Program-made: the position numbers and the translations under genes | The notes under the pieces: generated by a model | What the model saw: the letters and a program-made list of their open reading frames with translations, nothing else | The model's database searches: none | Told to the model about the DNA's origin: nothing | Part shown: in pieces, positions 1 to 6,319 of the stretch | Layout: each line of letters starts with the position of its first letter | How positions within the stretch are numbered: position 1 is the first letter of the stretch | NCBI GenBank assembly: GCA_037130455.1 | Contig: JBAXSZ010000058.1 | Location: 1 to 8,928 of the forward strand | Origin: CAIMZW01 sp037130455 | GTDB lineage: Bacteria; Actinomycetota; Actinomycetes; Nanopelagicales; Nanopelagicaceae | DNA length: 8,928 bases | Direction: 5' to 3'

Positions 1-127
1 GGTCAATAAATAGGCAGGTAACGAATCTGTAATATTTGGCGGTGGAAGTGATTGACATTCATCTGATAGGTTCTCAAGCACCATTTAGATAGTTATGGAT
101 TTCCCCTCCTGGCTTCTACGTCATCGT
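1..127 (+). other. Upstream region of the BMP binding-protein gene
   Basis: This non-coding stretch lies ahead of the binding-protein gene and should contain its promoter. A perfect TTGACA hexamer is at 52-57, but nothing close to TATAAT stands 16-18 nt downstream (the bases at 75-80 are CAAGCA), so a standard housekeeping promoter cannot be fixed. AT-rich sequence around 84-96 could hold a weaker -10. A CCCCTCCT run at 103-110 could pair over five bases with the AGGAG of the ribosome site at 159-163. I see no riboswitch that I recognise and no upstream gene end. Confidence 0.4.
52..57 (+). promoter_or_regulatory. Possible -35 element (TTGACA)
   Basis: The hexamer matches the sigma-70-type -35 consensus exactly and lies 111 nt before the ATG of the binding-protein gene. 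No convincing -10 box is at the usual distance, so this may be chance or one half of a non-standard promoter. Confidence 0.25.
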
Positions 128-155
128 GCTCAGATTGGCGATCCCAAGTTTGAGC
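128..155 (+). promoter_or_regulatory. Leader hairpin next to the ribosome binding site of the BMP gene
   Basis: Bases 128-138 (GCTCAGATTGG) can pair with 144-155 (CCAAGTTTGAGC), forming an 11-bp stem with one G-U pair, a bulged G at 148 and a five-base loop at 139-143. The stem ends directly before the Shine-Dalgarno sequence GAGAGGAG at 156-163. It has no T-run, so it is not a terminator. It could stabilise the mRNA 5' end or set ribosome access for the downstream gene. Function is inferred from position only. Confidence 0.4.
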
Positions 156-167
156 GAGAGGAGTTTC

Positions 168-1205
168 ATGAAGAAGCGCATTATTGCCAGCCTCGCTGCT
201 GTCGCAATCGCAACGCTCGGTTTTTCAGCATCCCCAGCTTCAGCCGCAGATGAAAGTTCATGCGGAACTGCTGCTGGTTTTTGCGTTGGTTTAGTTACAG
301 ATGTCGGCAAGGTCGACGACAAGTCCTTCAACCAATCTGCTTGGGAAGGTGCTAAAGCTGTTGCAGCTCAATTGGGCGGATTTTCTAAGTACATTGAAAC
401 TCTTGATCCAAAAGATTATGCAAGCAACATCGATCTATTCGCTACCAAGGGTTACAACGTCATCGTAACCGTCGGTTTCTTGATGGCCGATGCCACTGCT
501 GCTGCTGCTGTCAAGTATCCAAACATCAAATTTGTTGGTGTCGATCAATACAACGGAAGCACTGCTGCTAACTACACCGGACTTGGTTTCCCAGAGGATA
601 AGGCCGGCTTCATTGTCGGTTACCTTGCTGGTTACTTAACCAAGACTGGCAAGACTGCAGCTATTGCTGGTGGACCAAACTCCATCCCTCCTGTTCGTAA
701 GTTCATCGAAGGATTCGCTTCTGGCGTTGCTTATGCAGCTAAAGAGCAGAAGAAGAAGTATCCAAAGGCTTCAACCGTTTATTACACAGGCGCCAATGCG
801 TTTAACGATCCTGCTTGGGGTGCATCAACTGCAGCTCAGTACCTAACCCAGGGTTATGACGTCATTTTCGCTGCCGGTGGAAAGACTGGTAACGGCGGCT
901 TGGCAAAGATTGCAAAGAAGAAGGGTGCCTTCTGTATCGGTGTAGATACCGACCAGTGGAACACCGTTCCAGAAGCTCAGCCATGCTTGGTTTCATCAGC
1001 CATGAAGAACATTTCTGCTGGTGTTATCGACATCGTTAAGGGCATCAAGGCTGGAACAGACAAGGGCGGAAACTTCGTAGGTTCCGTCGGCGCTGCTCCA
1101 TACCACGCTCTTGCTAGCAAGGTATCAGCTTCAATCCAAGCAAAGGTCAAGGCAGTTTCTGCCAAGGTTATTGCTGGAACAATCCCAACTGGCGTAAAGG
1201 CCTAA
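168..1205 (+). CDS. BMP/PnrA-family ABC transporter substrate-binding protein, secreted
   Basis: Extracytoplasmic binding component of an ABC importer. The family (Bmp, PnrA/TmpC, NupN) mostly binds purine or other nucleosides. The product is 345 aa. I chose the ATG at 168 because GAGAGGAG sits at 156-163 and the protein then begins with a signal peptide: MKKR, a hydrophobic core to about residue 19, then a likely cut after SPASA at residue 26. The in-frame ATG at 126 would add 14 unsuitable residues. The mature N-terminus carries the BMP signature VGLVTDVGKVDDKSFNQSAW (40-59); GFPEDKAGF (140-148) and GVDTDQW (258-264) also fit the family. There is no lipobox cysteine, unlike many members; C32, C39, C256 and C273 could form disulphides. 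Lysine is almost always AAG, which suggests high expression. Partners are the permeases and ATPase at 2355-5902. Nucleoside specificity is inferred. Confidence 0.92.
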   Translation: MKKRIIASLAAVAIATLGFSASPASAADESSCGTAAGFCVGLVTDVGKVDDKSFNQSAWEGAKAVAAQLGGFSKYIETLDPKDYASNIDLFATKGYNVIVTVGFLMADATAAAAVKYPNIKFVGVDQYNGSTAANYTGLGFPEDKAGFIVGYLAGYLTKTGKTAAIAGGPNSIPPVRKFIEGFASGVAYAAKEQKKKYPKASTVYYTGANAFNDPAWGASTAAQYLTQGYDVIFAAGGKTGNGGLAKIAKKKGAFCIGVDTDQWNTVPEAQPCLVSSAMKNISAGVIDIVKGIKAGTDKGGNFVGSVGAAPYHALASKVSASIQAKVKAVSAKVIAGTIPTGVKA

Positions 1206-1224
1206 TGTAGTAATTAGTTAGGAG

Positions 1225-1258
1225 ATAGGGGCGAGGAAATTTCTCGCCCCTATTTTTA
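1225..1258 (+). terminator. Intrinsic terminator after the binding-protein gene
   Basis: TAGGGGCGAG (1226-1235) and CTCGCCCCTA (1243-1252) form a perfect 10-bp stem, extended by A1225-T1253, with a seven-base loop GAAATTT. A T-rich tail (TTTTTAT, 1253-1259) follows at once. It lies 20 nt after the stop codon of the binding-protein gene. In this setting it probably ends most transcripts and lets only part read into the hydrolase and membrane genes, giving more binding protein than permease. Confidence 0.9.
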
Positions 1259-1290
1259 TGGGCAGATCCGGTAGTGCGAAGGAGTGGAAA

Positions 1291-2253
1291 ATGATCAAGG
1301 TGAATGTGCAACTTCGGTTGGCCCTCGATCAGGTTCTTGAGTTATTTCCTGGTGGAATGAACGCTCCCTCAACCGTTGAGGGGCGAAGAAAACTAATAAG
1401 CGATCTGCTCGCAGCCATTCCTCACAACGAAGCGGTTGACCGTCAAGATTTTCGATGTAAAAGTTTTATGGACGAGTCTTCGGTTGCAGTTCGGATGTAT
1501 ACCCCCAAGGCCGGTTTAGCATTTGCAGATTCGGTGCTCATGGTGATTCACGGCGGTGGAATGATCATGGGCAGTCTTGATCTCGATGACGCCAATGCAT
1601 CCCAACTGTGCCAAATTCTGGGAGTTCGCGTTATGGCGGTTGACTATCGCTTAGCGCCGGAGCATGTATACCCCGCTCAAATTCACGACTGCTATTCGGC
1701 ATTTAGATGGCTCTGTCAAAATTCGGCGCAATTTAACTTTGATCCAAAGAAAGTTGTTCTTTTTGGTGGCAGCGCTGGTGGGGGATTGGCTTTGGGAACG
1801 GCGCTGTTTATCCGAGATCGTGGCGAAACCAATTTTTCGGCAATCATGGCGGCATACCCCATGCTCGATGACCGAAATGAAACCGCCTCATCACATGAAA
1901 TTCTCGAATTGGGAGTATGGGACCGGGCCGCCAATATCGAAAGTTGGAATTGGTATTTGTACGGCAAAGATCCTTCTCCCATTTCGAACGAGACCATCGA
2001 GCCCTATGCCGCGCCAGCACGAGCAGCCTCTTTGGCCAACTTGCCTCCAATCTTTATTGATGTCGGAAGTTGTGACCTCTTTCGGGATGAGGACCAGAGT
2101 TTTGCCAACAGATTGCGGGATGCTGGAAATTCCGGGGAGTTTCACCTCTACGAAGGCGCATTTCACGCTTCGGAGCTTTTTGCTCCAGAAGCCGATCTCT
2201 CGGTCACCATGTGGGAAAAGCGCTATGAAGTGCTGCGCACCTGGCTTAGTTAA
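1291..2253 (+). CDS. Alpha/beta hydrolase, hormone-sensitive-lipase (family IV) type esterase
   Basis: A 320-aa predicted cytoplasmic carboxylester hydrolase. The ATG at 1291 follows AAGGAG (1279-1284) at good spacing; the in-frame ATG at 1258 lies inside the terminator tail and is rejected. The oxyanion-hole motif HGGG is at 87-90, followed by DYRLAPEHVYPA (118-129), typical of the HSL group. The nucleophile elbow is GGSAGG with Ser161, where most relatives have GDSAGG. The likely catalytic Asp is D262 (CDLFRDED) and the His is H292 (GAFHAS), so the triad is complete. There is no signal peptide or membrane segment. It lies between the binding-protein terminator and the permeases, on the same strand, 101 nt before the next gene. 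The substrate is unknown; it might deacylate an imported compound. Fold and triad are secure, the role is not. Confidence 0.88.
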   Translation: MIKVNVQLRLALDQVLELFPGGMNAPSTVEGRRKLISDLLAAIPHNEAVDRQDFRCKSFMDESSVAVRMYTPKAGLAFADSVLMVIHGGGMIMGSLDLDDANASQLCQILGVRVMAVDYRLAPEHVYPAQIHDCYSAFRWLCQNSAQFNFDPKKVVLFGGSAGGGLALGTALFIRDRGETNFSAIMAAYPMLDDRNETASSHEILELGVWDRAANIESWNWYLYGKDPSPISNETIEPYAAPARAASLANLPPIFIDVGSCDLFRDEDQSFANRLRDAGNSGEFHLYEGAFHASELFAPEADLSVTMWEKRYEVLRTWLS

Positions 2254-2354
2254 GATCACTTGAGTGTTGGATACTTATCGCCGTCATTAGTAAGTAAGTT
2301 ATGCCGTGGTGAATAATGTCAGTCAGTGCGTGATGTGGGATTAGAGGAGATTAA
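2254..2354 (+). other. Gap between hydrolase and first permease gene
   Basis: These 101 non-coding bases hold no terminator-like hairpin, so read-through from the hydrolase gene is possible. An AATAAT at 2312-2317 resembles a -10 box but has no clear -35 partner. Short tandem runs (AAGT units at 2292-2299, GTCA units near 2318-2325) are visible without evident meaning. AGAGGAGA at 2343-2350 is the ribosome site of the permease gene. Confidence 0.4.
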
Positions 2355-3401
2355 GTGAAATACCTTCGTTCCTGGCTTTTGCCAGCAATCGCACTTTTGG
2401 TTGCCTTCGCTGTAGGCGCCCTCATGATGAAGATCCAGGGAGCCAACCCGTTCGTTGCCTACAAATCTCTCTTTACCAGTGCCTTCGGATCTTCGGCAGG
2501 AATCGCTAAGACTTTAGGTAAGGCCACGCCCTTAATTATTAGCGGCCTGGCAGTCACTATTTGCTTGCGAGCCGGCCTTTTCAATATTGGAGTTCAAGGT
2601 CAGTTACTAGCAGGAGCCTTGGCCAGCGCTTGGGCTGGATATGCCATCAAAGGGTTGCCAACAATCATTCACCTACCTTTAGCATTGCTTTTTGGTGTCT
2701 TCTTTGGCGCACTAACCGGAATCATTGCCGGCGCTTTGAAAGCCTTTCGCGGGGTCCACGAAGTTATTACCACGATCATGCTCAACAGTATTGTGCTTCA
2801 ACTAGGTGAGTATTTGGCTTACGGACCATTTAAGGAGCCAGGGCAACAATTGGCACGTACTCCTGAAGTTTTAAATTCTGCCAAAATCCCACAAATCTTT
2901 GGAATGCCATTGGGATTCTTCCTTGGTGTCGCGCTCGCTGTAATTGCGTGGTGGGTCTTTAAGACAACGACTTCGGGGTTTCGAATGGAAACTGTTGGTC
3001 GCAATAAAAGCGCGGCTTGGTACGCGGGCATTTCGGTTAAGCGTTCCATATTAATTTCAATGTTTGTTGGTGGCGCCTTGGCCGGATTAGGTGGGGCGAT
3101 TGAAACTCTTGGTGTCGTTGGTCGCTATGAGCCGGCATTCAATGGCGGCATCGGCTTTGATGGAATTACGATCGCACTTTTGGGTAGAGCCAATCCGTTG
3201 GCGGTTATTCCAGGATCGATTCTCTTTGGTGGAATGCGTGGCGCTGGCGCCAGTATGCAATTCGCAGCTGGGGTTTCACCAGATATTATCGATTTGATTT
3301 TGGCGATCGTTCTCTTCCTTGTTACTGCACCCTTGATTGGAAAGATGATTAAAAGCATTCGCGACACAGAGCAAATTACAACGGGCGGATGGGGTAACTA
3401 A
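2355..3401 (+). CDS. ABC transporter permease, BPD_transp_2 family (NupP/YufP-like)
   Basis: First transmembrane subunit of the BMP-type importer, 348 aa. It starts with GTG at 2355, four bases after AGAGGAGA (2343-2350). The chain is strongly hydrophobic, with segments near residues 8-25, 58-79, 84-98, 103-128, 183-202, 230-255, 270-292 and 310-328. Family marks are FNIGVQGQ (76-83), GVHEVITTIMLN (133-144) and GFRMETVGRN (208-217) before the cytoplasmic loop that should contact the ATPase. It belongs with the ribose/branched-chain amino acid permease superfamily, but its length and the GVxEVITTIMLN motif point to the nucleoside/BMP branch. The TAA stop shares its last base with the ATG of the second permease gene (TAATG), so the two are probably translationally coupled. 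Confidence 0.92.
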   Translation: MKYLRSWLLPAIALLVAFAVGALMMKIQGANPFVAYKSLFTSAFGSSAGIAKTLGKATPLIISGLAVTICLRAGLFNIGVQGQLLAGALASAWAGYAIKGLPTIIHLPLALLFGVFFGALTGIIAGALKAFRGVHEVITTIMLNSIVLQLGEYLAYGPFKEPGQQLARTPEVLNSAKIPQIFGMPLGFFLGVALAVIAWWVFKTTTSGFRMETVGRNKSAAWYAGISVKRSILISMFVGGALAGLGGAIETLGVVGRYEPAFNGGIGFDGITIALLGRANPLAVIPGSILFGGMRGAGASMQFAAGVSPDIIDLILAIVLFLVTAPLIGKMIKSIRDTEQITTGGWGN

Positions 3402-4393
3402 TGAAAATTAGGAATGCAATGCGCTCTCGATGGTTGATGTTCGCCATTACTTTTATAGCAATTCTTTACTTTTATATGCGAGATTCCTTGGTGACCACCT
3501 CTGTTATTGGCACGGCTATCACTTTCGGACTTCCACTGGCTATGGCGGCCATGGTGGGAATTATGTGTGAGCGAACCGGCATCGTGAACATCGGTATTGA
3601 AGGAACCCTCTTAGTCAGTTCGTTCGTGGGATTTTTTACCGCTTCAGCTTCCGGGAATTTGATACTTGGCCTTATCTCGGCGGTAGCTATGGGAGCTATC
3701 TCTGGATTACTACTGTCCCTTCTTGCCGTCACTTGGAAGATGGACCAAATTATTGCCGGAACCATTATCAATATCTTGGCTACTGGGTTAACTTCTTTCT
3801 TTTACAAACAAGGTCACACAATTCCTTCGACCTTTCCCGAAGTTGATATACCGGGATTATCGTCCATTCCATTTTTTGGTCCAGTTCTCTTTATGCACGG
3901 ACCCTTGACCTACGCCGGAATTATTTTGATTTTTGTTCTCTGGGTCGCGCTCTATAAGACCCCATGGGGGTTGCGTTCACGAGCTGTAGGGGAGCATCCC
4001 AGCAGCGCCGATACAGCAGGTGTTTCTGTAATTAAGTTGCGCTACCTCAATGTTGCCATTGCTGGAGCATTTGGCGGACTGGCTGGCGCCTATCTAACTT
4101 TAGAGCTCGTGGGCTCATGGGACCGTGGGTTTTCTGCTGGTAAAGGTTTCACCGCGCTAGCGTTGATGATTTTCGGAAGATGGAATCCCATTGGCGCGTT
4201 AGGCGCGGCCATCTTCTTTGGAACCGCCCAAGCGGTTACCAACCAATTAATGATTACTCAGGTTGTCACCATCCCACAGCAATTTACTAACATGCTTCCG
4301 TATGTATTAACAATTCTTATCCTTGCAATATCTGCCGGAAAAGTGCGAGCTCCTGCCGCTGAAGGTCAGCCTTACGAAAAGGAGCAAGCATAA
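3401..4393 (+). CDS. ABC transporter permease, BPD_transp_2 family (NupQ/YufQ-like)
   Basis: Second transmembrane subunit of the importer, 330 aa, forming a heterodimeric channel with the preceding permease. The ATG overlaps the previous stop by one base, and only weak G-rich sequence precedes it, which fits translational coupling. A hydrophobic N-terminal segment (11-26) is followed by further membrane spans. Family marks are ERTGIVNIGIEGTLL (57-71), GLRSRAVGEHPSSADTAGV (190-208), a likely ATPase-contacting loop, and GRWNPIGALGAAIFFG (259-274). The polar C-terminal tail (residues 314-330) is cytoplasmic. The gene ends with TAA directly against the ATG of the ATPase gene, and its last codons contain the AAGGAG ribosome site for that gene. 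Confidence 0.92.
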   Translation: MKIRNAMRSRWLMFAITFIAILYFYMRDSLVTTSVIGTAITFGLPLAMAAMVGIMCERTGIVNIGIEGTLLVSSFVGFFTASASGNLILGLISAVAMGAISGLLLSLLAVTWKMDQIIAGTIINILATGLTSFFYKQGHTIPSTFPEVDIPGLSSIPFFGPVLFMHGPLTYAGIILIFVLWVALYKTPWGLRSRAVGEHPSSADTAGVSVIKLRYLNVAIAGAFGGLAGAYLTLELVGSWDRGFSAGKGFTALALMIFGRWNPIGALGAAIFFGTAQAVTNQLMITQVVTIPQQFTNMLPYVLTILILAISAGKVRAPAAEGQPYEKEQA

Positions 4394-5902
4394 ATGTCTA
4401 CTCTTCTTGAACTGACAAATATCACTAAGACATATCCTGGTGTTGTTGCTAATGAAAATATCTCCTTGTCCGTCAACAAAGGTGAGATTGTTGCGTTGCT
4501 TGGTGAAAATGGCGCTGGAAAGTCCACACTAGTAAAGGCAGTTTTCGGATTGGTCCGTCCCGACAGCGGCGAGATTCGCATTAAAGGCGATCTGATTGCA
4601 GCAGGGGATACGGCTGCCGCAATTAATCATGGCGTTGGAATGGTCCACCAACATTTCCAATTAGTTCCAGTCATGTCGGTAACCGAAAATATTATTTTGG
4701 GAGATGAGCCTCGCAGGGGAATTTTCATCGACAAGAAGAAGGCACGGGAAGAAGTTGTTGCCCTTTCCCAACGTTATGGTCTGGAAGTCGACCCCGATGC
4801 AATAGTGGAAGACCTCCCTGTCGGCATGCAACAACGAATTGAGATTTTAAAAGCGCTTCGCAAAGATGTGGATCTTCTGATCTTGGATGAGCCTACGGCG
4901 GTATTAACTCCGCAAGAGATCGAAGAACTTCTGGGTGTTATCAAGAACCTGGCAAGTACTGGGGTTGGAGTCCTTTTCATTACACACAAATTGCGTGAAG
5001 TGATGGCCGTTGCAGACCGAGTCGTTGTCTTGCGAAATGGCAAGACTGCCGGAGCCACCACTCCTCAAGAAACCAATGAAGAAGGCTTAGCTCAACTTAT
5101 GGTTGGTCGAAATGTTGTTTTGCAAGTAGACAAAAGCGATGCTGTGAAACAGGGGATTGTTCTTTCGATTCGCGATCTGCAAGCAAATGATGACCGAAAG
5201 CACACTGCGGTCGATGGCTTTAGTTTGGATGTGCATGCCGGGGAAATTATGGGTATTGCTGGGGTTGAAGGAAATGGTCAACGAGAGCTTGTAGAAGCTA
5301 TTTGCGGAATGCGCCCACGATTGATGGGTTCGGTCCTAGTGGACGGTCAAGAGACTCCAGATATGGCGCCGCATAAAGTTCATCGAATGGGAATTTCGCA
5401 CATCCCTGAAGATCGTGAAAAACATGGGTTAGTTGCTAGCTATTCCATCGAAGATAACTTAGTTCTCAATCAATTTGATCAGCCACCTTTCGCGAACGGC
5501 TGGATTCGAAATGCAACTGCATTAGAACAGAACGCAACCAACTTGGTTGAAAACTTCGACATTAGAACACCATCGATCAAGACAACTGCTGGAGCTCTTT
5601 CGGGTGGAAACAAGCAAAAGGTAGTTGTGGCCAGAGAATTAAGTCAGAACACCAAAGTTGTCGTTGCTGCTCAACCCACTCGTGGAGTTGATGTTGGTTC
5701 CATCGAATTTATTCACAAACAATTGGTTTCCGCTCGGGATAATGGAGCGGCTGTGCTTTTAGTGTCAGCGGAATTGGATGAAATTCTTTCGCTCTCTGAC
5801 CGGATAGCAGTTATGTTCGGCGGAAAGATTGTGGCAATTTTAGATGGCAAGGATGCCGATCGCGCCAAGATCGGTCGAATGATGGCAGGCTTGGCTTCCT
5901 AA
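4394..5902 (+). CDS. ABC transporter ATP-binding protein with two fused nucleotide-binding domains (NupO/YufO-like)
   Basis: Cytoplasmic ATPase that powers the BMP-type importer, 502 aa, the usual length for fused double-ABC proteins of this group. The N-terminal domain is complete: Walker A GENGAGKS (37-44, Lys43), Q-loop Gln86, signature LPVGMQQR (141-148), Walker B LLILDE (161-166, Glu166) and switch His198. The C-terminal domain is degenerate as in relatives: the Walker A position reads GVEGNGQR (290-297) without the lysine, the signature LSGGNKQ (402-408) is intact, and Walker B ends AAQPTRGVDVG (425-435) without the catalytic glutamate. Only one of the two composite sites should hydrolyse ATP well. 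The ATG abuts the permease stop, with AAGGAG at 4379-4384 inside the permease gene. Its 3' end overlaps the convergent TipAS gene by four bases. Confidence 0.94.
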   Translation: MSTLLELTNITKTYPGVVANENISLSVNKGEIVALLGENGAGKSTLVKAVFGLVRPDSGEIRIKGDLIAAGDTAAAINHGVGMVHQHFQLVPVMSVTENIILGDEPRRGIFIDKKKAREEVVALSQRYGLEVDPDAIVEDLPVGMQQRIEILKALRKDVDLLILDEPTAVLTPQEIEELLGVIKNLASTGVGVLFITHKLREVMAVADRVVVLRNGKTAGATTPQETNEEGLAQLMVGRNVVLQVDKSDAVKQGIVLSIRDLQANDDRKHTAVDGFSLDVHAGEIMGIAGVEGNGQRELVEAICGMRPRLMGSVLVDGQETPDMAPHKVHRMGISHIPEDREKHGLVASYSIEDNLVLNQFDQPPFANGWIRNATALEQNATNLVENFDIRTPSIKTTAGALSGGNKQKVVVARELSQNTKVVVAAQPTRGVDVGSIEFIHKQLVSARDNGAAVLLVSAELDEILSLSDRIAVMFGGKIVAILDGKDADRAKIGRMMAGLAS

Positions 5903-6306
5903 ATCTCCCTCTTGCTAGTTGAGTTTTCGATTATTGCATCATGAACATATTGTGCGAGACCTTCGTGGATATTTTCGTAATGGGCTTTGAATCGTTCATC
6001 TAGTAGGTACATCTCGGCCAAGCCAACATGAATCTCGTCGGAACAGTCGTAATACCAATTCGTGATCGCATCTTGATGGGCTTTTGCAGCATCTTTGGCT
6101 TGGGTGCTAGATGGTAGGTTTCCACGGAGAAATGCATCAAGTAACAAGTTCTCGGCCTGCTCGGCCTGGCCTTGTGCAGCGCGATAATCTTCAGGCCGAT
6201 ATTTTGAGGTTCGACTTTGCGACTGCGCAAAAGCTTGAGTGTGCCCCCAGTGCAGTTTTACTTCATCGGCAAAGTTGTCGTTGGACTCATTGACGGCCAT
6301 CATCAT
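5899..6306 (-). CDS. Stand-alone TipAS antibiotic-recognition domain protein
   Basis: A small, wholly TipAS-like protein of 135 aa (133 if the third of three consecutive ATG codons, at 6300, is used). In TipA-type regulators this all-alpha domain follows a MerR DNA-binding domain and binds thiopeptide antibiotics or other ligands. No DNA-binding part is present here and no room is left for one. Family marks are HWGHTQAF (19-26), WYYDCSDEIHVGLAEMYLLDERF (84-106) and the C-terminal YVHDAI (120-125). C88 in the YDCS motif may match the cysteine that binds thiopeptides covalently in TipA; that needs an alignment. The ribosome site is weak (AAAGCGCAG upstream). It starts 13 nt after the aldolase stop codon, so the two form one minus-strand unit. 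Its stop overlaps the end of the ABC ATPase gene. Domain call good, ligand unknown. Confidence 0.82.
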   Translation of the reverse strand: MMMAVNESNDNFADEVKLHWGHTQAFAQSQSRTSKYRPEDYRAAQGQAEQAENLLLDAFLRGNLPSSTQAKDAAKAHQDAITNWYYDCSDEIHVGLAEMYLLDERFKAHYENIHEGLAQYVHDAIIENSTSKREI

Positions 6307-6319
6307 CTGCGCTTTATTC

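Noticed and set aside
126..167. Earlier ATG at 126 for the binding protein
   Set aside because: It would add residues ahead of a clear signal peptide and lies before the ribosome site at 156-163.
1258..1290. Earlier ATG at 1258 for the hydrolase
   Set aside because: It lies in the T-run of the terminator and has no ribosome site; ATG 1291 has AAGGAG at good spacing.
1664..2263. Long alternative open frames inside the hydrolase gene on both strands
   Set aside because: They have no recognisable motifs or ribosome sites and are shadows of a gene with a complete catalytic triad.
2287..2325. Tandem AAGT and GTCA runs and an AATAAT box before the first permease
   Set aside because: Too short to call a repeat, and no -35 partner supports a promoter.
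5261..5290. Missing Walker A lysine and Walker B glutamate in the second ATPase domain
   Set aside because: This asymmetry is usual in fused ATPases of the BMP/ribose group and does not indicate decay.
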